A stretch of DNA of 64,000 nt from Bugulina stolonifera (Eukaryota > Bryozoa > Gymnolaemata > Cheilostomatida > Bugulidae): the NCBI GenBank assembly GCA_935421135.1, contig OW285193.1, positions 11,456,099-11,520,098 on the forward strand, given 5' to 3'. A model generated the notes under the pieces. The model ran no database searches. It was not told where the DNA came from and was given only the letters and a program-made list of their open reading frames with translations. Made by a program: the position numbers and the translations under genes. This document shows, piece by piece, positions 25,401-37,400 of this stretch. Within the stretch, counting starts at the first letter, position 1. Each line of letters opens with the position of its first letter.

Positions 25401-28400
25401 TGACATTTACCAGGTACAGTACTTGATATTCACCAGGTACAGCACTTGACATTTACCAGGTACAGTACTTACCATCCACTAGGTACAGTACTTGACATCC
25501 CCTAAGTGCAGTACTTACCATCCACTAGGTACATGACTTGACACTCACCAGGTACTGTACTTGATATTCACCAGGTACTGTGCGTGGCACTAGCACACAA
25601 TAAGCATAAATAGAATATAATGTACTGAATGTTGTCTTTGTGTTTTCAGGGTACTCATTGAGAGGTACGGTAGAGGTCAAAGCCAAGGCCAAAGCAGCTG
25701 AAGATGTGATTCTCACTCTTGCAGGACAAGCTGCGGAGAACAATCTTGCAGCTGCTGGTAGAAAGAGACGAAGTGTTATAACTAAACGTAAGTAGACAAC
25801 TCCTCCCAAAGACAGGGAAGATATTCCTTCAAGCAATAAAGCATTTGTTATATAATGTTCAAATTCAACAGTTTATTAAAATATCTATTGATAAAATGGA
25901 GAGTTTTCTACGTGGGGCTCGTCATTCTTCAGGACCTCCACCCTCTACAATGGGCTCTTCATATAGGAATTGTAAGACAAAAAGATAAATTTCATTGTAC
26001 TGCATATCAATTATAACTACATGTATATTCCCAGGTTCTGCCTGCGTCGCTGAGGAGCCTACGTGTTCGACCGATTCAGTGGGCAGTGTTGGTTCTTGCA
26101 CTGACCCTCCTGTAGTTGTGACTGAGATATCTCCTAACCAAGGAACTAGCCAGACTGTTATAACTATTACCGGAACAGGTTTCAGCACCACCCCGTGTAA
26201 TAACATTGTCCTCTTTGGAGGTGAGGCTAATGTGCCTGTTATGCAGGTTTTGCACAATATAAAATAATATTGGTTCACAAATTCATCCAATGAGGTTATT
26301 TGTTGCTTAATCCAGGAGTACTATATTCAATATAATATATTGAGAAATGGAGACCAACATTTTGTTAATAATCCCTTCTAAAATAGTTCGTTACTTTGAA
26401 ATAACTTGATTCAAAAATAGTAATTTTCTAAAAAGTTGATTTTCTAATTTTAGTCTAAAATTATCTTTGTGAATCTTAATTTCTCAGGGTAATTCACAGG
26501 TAGTTTTCATGTCATTTCAATCTATAAATTAAGGTTACCATAACCCAAATCAAAGCTGTGCATTTTATTATTCAAATATGCTTGTACAGTGTTTCATTGT
26601 TAAGGGGTCTGATTTCTTCTTATTATTGAAAATGGATTTGAAAATTGGATTGAAAATTGGATTGAAAATGGATGTTAAGTTAACCCTTTTGGTTGATTGT
26701 ATGTTGCAGATACACCATGTGTGATCGAATCAGCGAATGACACACAATTGGAATGTAAACTGGACATTGTCTCACCTGTGGAAGCAGGAGCTTTGCTGGC
26801 AGCATCTGTTAAAGTAAACAACCTCGGTTATGCTCAATTAGCTATCACTGGGGAATGGAACAAAGGCTTCAAGTTTCTTCCTCATGTTTCTGCAATATCA
26901 CACTCTAATGGCTCCCTCTGTGGTGGACAACTGCTTACTATTACAGGTAAGTTTCTATAATGATATTTAATATTTATATATAATATAATAATATTCTATA
27001 GATAAAGTGTCTGTATGCAAGTAATTGTTTACCTACATGTTAATTCTACAGCAAATTTTATTTTGATCTTGAATGGTCTAATTTTGAATAACCAAACTCT
27101 CACAGCATAAGCTGATGATATTATGAGCAGAAATGTTTAATATGAATTATACATAATCATTTTATTAGGTGACGGTTTTATGGGTGATGGAATGACAAAA
27201 GTAGCTATTGGATTTTCCGTATGTGAAGTACTTGAAGTCAAATACTACAATCTAACATGCCGGACAGAAGGTGCAGCTGCATGGAGTGGTGACATGGAGG
27301 TGAAGGTGCTTGATGTCAATAATGACCCACTGTCAGTAGAATGCATTGGAGATGGTGTGTGCTCATATACATATGGTGATGACAGCACACCCAGTGTTGC
27401 CAGCTACTCTCCTTCCGAGGTAAGTCTTTGTTATCCTGTAATGTTTAGTGTAATTGCAGGAGCAACTTCACACATCTATGACCTTTTAGCAGGAAGGCAG
27501 AGAAAGCTAAGATAGGTATTATTGGTTGGAGTCTACTATGTATAGTTAGATGTGTGATGTTGTAATGCACCAAATTGCTCTATACACTGTATGTTTACTT
27601 CTATAGGTTTCTGGTTCATCAACAGAAATGGTAATACAGGGCTCACTATTTGGCACGGATGTGGGAGACGTTACTGTTACTATAGGCAGTGCTGACTGTG
27701 CTGTAACATCAGTGAATGACAGTGTGATAGTATGCACTGTAGGAACTGTAGCTGCTGGTACACAATCCCTATATGTGAACATAGCACCCCTTGGTTAGTT
27801 GTTACGCTATATTGCGAATATCAAGTATAATATGTACCTTACCTTGTGAAAGGTGTAACGTATTTTACAGATAGTGATTGTACATAATATAGTTTGCAAA
27901 GTTGTCTTCTCTCTGGTTCAGCGAAAGATGATAACTCCACAATTCCTTTATATCCACATGTAGGCTAGTATAAAGGAAGTTGGTTTGGCAACTCTGACAC
28001 CGCTACTAGTTGGTATATGTAAAGTATATTCACATATACACATGTATGTACATGCTTGTACAGGTATAATATGTCATGTATGTACATATACATGTATATA
28101 CAAGTGTCATGTATGTACATTGTACATAATATACTGTAAGTTATGTATGTAAAAGTACATGTATATTCATGTATTTATCTATGCTACAGGTATCGGTACT
28201 TGTGGTAATATTTTTCCTGTAACCAGTATTGCGCTGGTTTCATCCATATCTCCCTCATCCGGTTCCATTCATGGAGGACAGTCTGTTACTATATCAGGAA
28301 GTGGATTTACTTCACCATCTACCGTTAATATAGGCGGAGCCAGTTGTGAAGTAAGTGTTATCAACATACTAGTAATATGTAATACACACATTGAGAGTTA

Positions 28401-31400
28401 TCTCCTCTTCAGCAGTATTGTAGTATATTTCATCAAAAAGAAGTAAAAGTTTCAGATCAAACAGTTAATTACTATACTACTAGTAGTTAAGTGGTACGTA
28501 GCAATCAGCAGGTAACAATTATTTGGCTCTAATTATATGCACACTTACATATATATATAGACGAAATAATGTATTTGGGGCTGTTGGGTAGAGTATATAC
28601 AAGGACTATGAGGTATGATACGCAATTCATATACTGGCCATTGGCTTCACTTATATTTGTAGATGAAACACAAGAGGCAGCTCTAGATATCATTGTGTGC
28701 AAGACCTAAAATCTGTGTATTGTGTATAGCGTAGAGTATTTAACACTATACTGTTTCTATTATGTACTATTAGGTAGTGACTGCAGTATCCGACACCATA
28801 GTATGTGAAACATCTGCCCATGCGGAAGGCTCCGTCTCAGTCGAGATAACCTCTGTGGATGGCGAAGAATTTCCTGCCACAACTTACAATTACACTGCAG
28901 ACGATACGCCTGCCATCACAGCTATTTCACCGACCTCAGGCTATGCTGGAGAGGCTCTTACCATCACTGGAACTCAACTATCCGACAATCCCACCGTTGA
29001 TGTTGGAGGAGTGGCTTGTTCTGTACTCGCTGTAACATCTGAGGAAGTTGTATGTACACTCGGTAACCACGCGGCTGGTATGGTTGACATTGTTGTTTCT
29101 GTCGATGATCTAGGAGATACCAATTCTGATAGCTTTACCTTTACTCTGGATGCTAACTCTGTCACCTCAGCCACAGGTGAGATTATTTGTTGTGGTTTGG
29201 TGATTATTCTTGCATGAAATGTATTACTCAACTTTTGCTGCTTATTTATTTGCATTTTTCCCATCACTTTTGTTAATTTACAAATTAGTTAATTAATAAT
29301 AATTAATTATTAACTAAACAATGTTGTAAACCTGCAATAGCTTCTGCGAACTTCCTTGTTGATTAACTACGAATGAAAACTTTATCACGCTGTCTGTGGT
29401 ACTTTTGGCTGCATGTACAATGTTACAAACAGTAAAATATATTTCAAATGTTATCATAAATAACTTACTATAGGATCATTCGGAGGTGGTCAACTGGTGG
29501 AGATAGATGGGGCTGGCTTTGATGAAACGGTTCAAGTAACAATCTGTGGAGAGGTCTGTGCTGTTGATGCAGCAACTTTGACCTCTTCACTCGTAAAATG
29601 CGTAACTCCATCAACAGGTGTGTATATCAAACATTTTATTGTAAGTGTCACTGACTTCTAAATACAGCAGCTGCACGGTGAGATAACAAATAGATTCCTC
29701 ATAACATTAGGAGTTCTTCTGTTAGAAGACTAGATGGACTTGTTTATTCCCCGTCCTTTTGATGCAGAGAGAATATGATTTTAGAAGGAAATTGTTGGCA
29801 TGACAGTAGACTGTTTGTTCCTCAGACCTGTGACTCATTTTAATCCAATTACAGTGGCAAATATTTGTTATTTGCGTCGGATTAGATAATCCATTAGTAT
29901 ATGATGCTGTCAACCTCCGTGAATTTTAACATCAGCATAACATGTACCTGTGGTTGTTAAAATAGTACATGAATCACATTTGTTACCTGTTCATGGCACA
30001 TGCGAGTTTTTTCAGGAATATTCACTCTCCTTGTAGACTGTATATCGCTATATGAACATAGAATGTAACTGATCAGTATCGGAATAATACCACAGGAAGC
30101 TAAAACATGTTTGCTTTATTCGCTGTCAGTATAATTATAGTATTGCTTTAGTACTGCATAGTACTACATGTTGTTGTATTATTTTTCTAATGCATTGCAC
30201 AATCATACATGGAATATTTTAGCTGTGCAAGTGAGCAACCTAGTGTGTGACGTTGTGGTTTTGCTGTCTACTGAGACGAAGACTCTAACTGGTGCCTACA
30301 CTTATGACCCTTCACTTGGTGGTACCATATCTGGGGTGTCTCCCAGCAGAGGTGGTACAGCTGGTGGAACATCTCTTACTATTAGTGGGAACTCTTTGAA
30401 CAACCATGCTAGGTGAATTGCACATTTAATCTACATAATTATAGTATATAATGTAGATTATCTCACCAGGCTCTTAAAATCAGCTAGTATCTTCTCCTGT
30501 ATTCACTTGTCTGCTTCCACCGGGTTCAAACCCCAGTCATGGACAGGTATTTTAACGAATGTGGAACAAATCTCTGACTGCTCAATAGACAAATTCCTTG
30601 CATAAACAACATCATATAGATTAAATGGCCAAACCCTGTAACATCTACAAAAATGTTCCCACAGCAGTATCAATAAATAATGTATACATGCAATGTAAAT
30701 ATAACATCGTCTGCTTTCTGTGTAGCCAAATTTTCTATATTCAGTGGGAATTCGTAGTATCTTAATGCAATTTTGGTTAGAATCAGTGTATTATTGGTAT
30801 GTGGCATGGAATCACTTTCATCGTTAACTTTTAGTGCTGAGGTAACTATCGATGGAGTGCAGTGCGTAATCCAAAGCAGAACCGATACACAAATCATTTG
30901 TCGAACAGACCCTCATGAAGGAACAATAGAGGCTGAGGTGCTAGTGTCACTGGGAGCTGATGGACTTGCTGTCGTAGAAAAGGTATATTATCTATTTGAT
31001 TATGTTGGGTAAAGAGTTTTACATTGCTGGGAATAAAACTAAAAATGTGTCTAGTATTACATGTGTCTAGTATTACATGCGTCTAGTATTACATGTGTCT
31101 AGTATTACATGCGTTATAATGTTTCTCTACATAACTAGCAGGTTGCTAGAAATTACTTATTTATATACCTATACAGGTGTTCCCAGAATTCCCTGTTCAG
31201 TAGAGCATTTTGTTTTTACATTCTCAGGAGTGTGTTAGGTGCTACTCAAATACTGTATTGCATAATACTTATGTTACTCTCATTCATTGTCAGGGTGCAT
31301 CAGTACTCTTCTACTATGTGGATGTGTGGTCATCAGTGTATACATGGGGAGGAGGCCCTCTGCCTGAAAAAGGTGACCTTGTCGAGATTCCTCAAGGTCA

Positions 31401-34400
31401 AACTCTTCTCTTAGATACTGACACTCCAGTACTGAAGGTTCTGTTGATTAGAGGTAAGCATGGTTTGATTATTACATGTAGGCAGTGCGCCAGCTGTTAT
31501 ATTTCTCTGATGGATACATTAGATAGAGCTAATGGTAGTATGTATCTATATACATGTATATGTGCAAGCGAAAGGTCATAGTCACCAATACCGATTAATA
31601 TCAGATGAGCTAATACAAGTGTTGGCTCATCTCCCTATGTCAGAACCGAATTATTTCATGGTCCCTTGCTGCTCTTCTTACTTTGTGTAATATGGGGCCA
31701 GTGAGTGAACTAAAATACTATGCATATTTACCACATTATTGTAGAAGTTATTGGGATTGTACTAAGGGATGACAACTCCCTTATTGGTGACTGGGATTGA
31801 GTATACATTTACATGTATGTCATTGTTGGAATTATTCAAGCTGCTATTATATTCAGTCTTTGCTCACATAGTCCATCTTGTCTTTAGGAAGTCTAATATT
31901 TGACGATAAGGATGTAGAACTACAAGCTGAGAATATCCTGATAGTAGATGGTGGTAAATTACAGGTAAGTTATGTTTATTCTTGTTTCTGAAGTTTTTTA
32001 CCTAGTATTCTGATTTGTGTTTAGCTATGCTTTAGTAGTTCAACATTTTTTGAGGAGCACATATTCAAGTATAATCATTAATTAGCAGATAGGATCTATA
32101 ATTACATGTGAAATGTATGCGTTTAGTAGACCTTAGTGCAGCATTTCTCTCTCTTTCTTCCATAGACTTAGGAATTGAGGATTAGAATTTGTTCACATTT
32201 TGTATAGTGGTGTGGGACTAGCTGTAGCATCCATAGTTAACAGTAGCTAAAATATATGAGAATCACAAATTCCAATTGTTGTTTGTTATATGTGTTATAC
32301 ATGTTAGTGTTCATCAATTGATATAGTTATTGTAATGCTATAAGGTGGGTACTGAAGATGAACCTTTCCAGCATAAAGGTATTATTACAATGCATGGCCA
32401 CTTGAGATCACTCGAAATGCCCATATATGGAGCTAAGACTCTGGGAGTTAGAAACGGTACTCTTGACTTGCATGGTAAGCATTTGGCTAGTTAACAAAAT
32501 AATATACATGATGTATTGTCTTCTATTTACTGTTTAGTATTTATTGGATTCTGTAATCCTGTATAGTCTTAGTAATAAAATGCATGAATAAGATTGATAC
32601 CAACTCTAGCTTGCAATTACAAAGAAAGATCAGAAATAGAAAACTGAACTTTTATTGCAATTTTAGAATTACCAGCTGTTGGCTATCAGCACCTGTGTTT
32701 AACACACAGACCTGTTGCAGCGTTGAGTGTTATCCTCTATATCTGTGTTTCAGGCATACCTAAGGAGCCATGGACTGTGTTAGGAAGCACTGCTGCTGCA
32801 GGAGCTACACAGATTGTTCTAGAAAGACCCGTGCACTGGGTGGCAGGAGATAGAATAGTGATAGCTTCTACGGGGAAAAGACACTCACAGAAAGAGAATG
32901 AGGAACGCGAGATTGCATCTGTACGTTATTTCTTTGTTATAATTACAACAGAAGTAATTTTTCTTTTAGAATAAAATCCTTAAAAGTTGGATGCATAATC
33001 GACTAATGCTATACGCTGTACATATAATTTGGAGTGTTTTTATAATTATGTAAAGCGTTGAGTATGTGGAGCCAAGCGTTATAATGTTAGAAGTTTACAG
33101 CACATTTGAAAGTGGTTACTTCTATAAGTTTTTTAGATCATAAAAGTCTCTACTCTTCTCTGTTTATAGATTTCAGCTGATGGGTTCACACTAACATTGA
33201 CCGAAGCACTAGAATATGAACATCTAGGTGTGACGGCTGACATTGGCGGAGGTCATAAAATGGAAATGAGAGCAGAAGTGGGACTCCTTACCCACAACGT
33301 TGTATTCAGAGGGTCGGTGCACATGGACTGGGAAGAGGTCATACCAGCTTGTCCTGCAGGCTTTGATACTGGTAATAATATACATGACATAACTACATAT
33401 TATATCTACCTCGTAATAGAACTACGTAGGCAATGCTTGTGTACTATATAATATAACCTTTATAGTAGACATTCTGCTGTACTGCAGATTGTCTTAACCC
33501 CAACTACATGTACATATTATACAATGTACATGCCACATGAACAAAATCATCTATATTACACTAACTACATATTTGCTATTTGCTATTAATGATTACATTA
33601 ATCATGTTTACATCCTGTTAATTTTTAGATCAATCTTGTCATGTACGAATATTTAACAACACCTAAAATTTTGTGAAAGTTTTCGTAACAGAATGGTAGA
33701 GTAATATCATACGTTGGAATGGAAAAAGAATAAGACATGTATATATTTTCGTTATTTGTAGGTCAGTTTGCTACTTGTTTATAGGTCAGTTTGCTACTTG
33801 TTTATAGGTCAGTTTGCTACTTGTTTATAGATCAGTTTGCTACTTGTTTATAGGTCAGTTTGCTACTTGTTTATAGGGCAGCTTGCTACTTGTTTATAGG
33901 TCAGTTTGCTACTTGTTTATAGGTCAGTTTGCTACTTGTTTATAGGTCAGTTGCTACTTATTTATAGGTCAGTTTGCTACTCAGACTTGCTTCCAAGGAA
34001 GGTTCGGAGAAGAGATGGGCAGTGATGAGTTTGGAGCCGCCATAATGATGCATGCTCCTGAACCTGATATGAACTGGGCTGTTGGTCGATTATCTCATAT
34101 AGAAGTCACACATGCAGGTTAGATATTCTAAGTGATGCGACATACATGCTAGATTATTAGCTAACAACTCTCCGTGTGCCAACAAAACACAACACACTGT
34201 ACCTCTAAATACTATTGTAACTTGCAGCAGTATACTTTTAAAGTGTCATGCAATGATGACACTACTTGTATATGCCTTCAAACAGTTCTCTAGCTGTGAT
34301 ATTTCTATGATCAGGTCAAGCCTTTAGACTGGGAAGATATCCCATACACTTCCATCTGAATGGTCACCAGAATGGTTCGTATGTTAGAGGCTGCAGTGTA

Positions 34401-37400
34401 CATCGTACATTCAACAGGGCTATCAATATACACAACACTCATGATATACTCATTGAACACAACGTCATCTACCATATTATGGGTGGAGCCGTCTTCCTGG
34501 AGGACAGCATAGAAACTGGTGCGTTTTATGGCTTCTCATTACCGGTTGTAGTATGACTGATATTTCAGTATGCAATTGCTTTATGGTGAATGGCATAATA
34601 GTTGTGTGTTACATGTATGTGCAATATGTTGAATTTTTATTTGCATATTGTATATTATAGTATAGGAGCTTGTGCTATTCCACAGACCCCTGTGACTATA
34701 TTGATGTACATTTGTTTGGAGTTGCTATCTCTTGCCTGCGTGAGAATGTAACTACAGAATAAGGGTTTCCACTGTTTCAATTCCACTAGTGTAAATGATG
34801 CCATTATTTTATTATGAATCTCTAATTATATAACATATGCTCCATACTTGCAACTGGGCACTTTTTTATGTTGTTATTGCATAATTAAATTTATTGTATG
34901 TGTATGTGTACTCTTACGCGTATTGTATGGGAATGTGTATGTTTGTTTACAGGAAATATTCTCCAATATAACCTGGCCGTGTTTGTCATATCAAGTACAA
35001 GCCTGCTAAACGATGACATCACACCTGCTGCCTATTGGCTGACACATCCATCAAATATTGTCCGTCACAATCATGCCGCTGGAGGAAGTCACTTTGCTTT
35101 CTGGTGAGTACACATTTTAGCTATTATGTACAGTATACTTGTACACTTTATATGTGTACAATCCTGTACAGTGTAAACAGATGAACGCTGCCCATTTATG
35201 TGTTGCATGTACGTATAAGAGGCATATTGATCATAAGGTATCAGATGTGGAGTCACTACTACATGTATGCTTAGTACCATTCATTATGTATGCGATGTAC
35301 ACTATGTACATGTACATGTACATAGTATACAGCATGTGCATTTACGTACGAAATTATATACACTGTAGTAGTAAAATGAATTAAATAAACAAACGCCATC
35401 AATTTCATCTATTCATATAATAATATATACTGGCTCTAGGACAATATAAGCACTTTACCTGACGATACGAAATCCAACATATGTATAATTATATGTATTT
35501 GGTATGCAGGTATCGAATGCACTCTCACCCTACTGGACCATCAACCGACTCTAGCCTGTGTCCCAAGAATGCACCTTTGACAGAGTTTAGAAATAATACG
35601 GCTCACTCACTTGGATGGTTTGGACTGTGGACATTTGAAGATTATTACCCAATGGATGGTAATGCATTTATCTTTTTATCACAATAATATGGCAGGGGCT
35701 GGACCTGGTGCTATCCACAGCTCTGATTTCAGTGTTCATATTTATCAATACTATCGGTGAATATGTATGATTGTTTGTTATTTAGCCAGAATACCTTAGA
35801 ATCTGCATAATCTAATATTTTTCCTTATTTTTTTATTAGAATATCATGTTACATTTATCAAAAGTAGCACTTATCTTGTATATTAATATCTAGAATGTTT
35901 GACATCTGTGTATATACAGACGACAAGATTGAGCCCAACTTCCTGTATAATTACAGCGCTGTATATGGGCTGCGCTACTTCGCATTTCCCAAATACCATG
36001 TATTCTATAGACTGCCTGTGTATATATTATATCGTACAATGCAAGTACAATATGGAATGTATAGTGTCATAATATAGAATAGATTATAATATAGGTCCTG
36101 CGAATTATATGATACATGCTTAGAGTATAAACTAATACTGTGTGTACAATGTAGGTGATGGGGTGTGCTCACAAAGTAAGGTGAACATACCTGCTGTCTT
36201 CCAGACACTGACTGCATGGCACTGTGAGAAAGGAGCCGAGTACGTCAACGGCGGTGATCTACAGTTTGATGGATTCGTTTTAGCAAACAATGAGAAAGCA
36301 GGTAATTAACAATGAGTATTTAACTAAAGCTTAGGAACTCTCAAATCACTTGCGAAAGATCCAGTTATCAACTGATATTTGTGAAGTGTCTGTGGTATAT
36401 TTATGGTATGTGCAGGTGACAGGTTTTTGGGATTTCCGATTTAACAACAAAAATTCATAAAAGATGGTACACAGAGCTCTGTATAGTAAGAATACATACG
36501 TAACATGCTGGTGATTTACAGGGTTTGAAGGTAAAATTAACAAGAAGCACACTCCCTACTCTGACGTCGGCCCTGTCCTCAAGAACTCCATTGTTGCTGC
36601 CGGCACTGATTCTTCAACTGGCTGCACTGCCAGGGGAATCATCCTACCATTTAGTGAAGGCTTTATGGTTGAGTAAGTTGAATGTTATATAATATTAACA
36701 TACATGCATATCTATGTACTGAAATGAGAGTTTGTGGCCATCTATATAGTTCTAAGAGTTAATGGTACCCAGTTGCTGTGGAGTTGAGCTGAAGATTCCA
36801 TCTACAATTTGAACATGGTGTTCAACCTTGGCCACTAATAAGCTATTGATCATAATTAGAAGTTGTCCTCTCTCAATTTAGATGAGAGAGGACAACTTCT
36901 AATTATGATCAATAGCTTATCTGTGTCCATATGTTAAACACATTTAATGTAATTGTGTTGTAGTAACGTAGACTTTGTCGGGTTCAACTCTGGTGGATGT
37001 GCTGCCATTGGAGTGACAACAATTGATGGAAAATGTACTTTCGGCTGTGGTGGTTGGACGTACAAGTTTAAAAGTATGAATATAATATTAATAGTACAGT
37101 GTAGCATTATTTGATATATATCTTGCATGATATGATGTCTAATATTATAACATGACAACATGTATGTACTGTATAACGTAATAATAGTAACAATAATAAC
37201 AATATTCTAATACATTGTATTGAATAGTGTGTATATAATTACGATGTATATGATAATTATTTTAGTGTGCATATCTACATGTATGTGGGTGTGAGATATA
37301 ATGTACTAAAAATTAAACAAATTTTAATTTATGTATCATAATTATCTAGTGAATAAATGTGCAGTGGTGTTGTAAACATTTGTGAATCTTGATAATTTCA

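Larger units (their letters stand above)
21037..30982 (+). other. PKHD1L1: PKHD1L1 exons 19-36: IPT/TIG 4-14 array
   Basis: Exons 21037-21244, 21633-21884, 22288-22421, 22869-23007, 23411-23603, 23741-23838, 24228-24424, 24654-24861, 25650-25787, 26035-26220, 26710-26946, 27169-27419, 27607-27793, 28190-28350, 28774-29176, 29474-29617, 30223-30412 and 30835-30982, about residues 951-2109. Eleven domain starts of the form (I/V)xxISPxxG are visible, for example VTSISPQTG, VNTVTPNQG, VTEISPNQG, VSSISPSSGSIHGG, ITAISPTSG and ISGVSPSRGGTAGG, each followed by a (T)ITGxGF strand. Many introns cut at the first glycine after this motif in phase 1, as expected for a module array grown by exon shuffling or duplication. 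With the N-terminal three this makes fourteen, the number annotated for the human protein. A cupredoxin-like stretch interrupts the array in exons 25-26. Confidence 0.88.

Noticed and set aside
24862..25580. Regular repeats suggestive of a CRISPR array
   Set aside because: Units are contiguous at 23 bp with no unique spacers, lie in a eukaryotic intron and vary like a minisatellite.
31210..31581. Longer protein start upstream of exon 37
   Set aside because: The frame simply runs through intron sequence; exon 37 starts at 31294 where the family similarity (VDVWSS) and phase agree.
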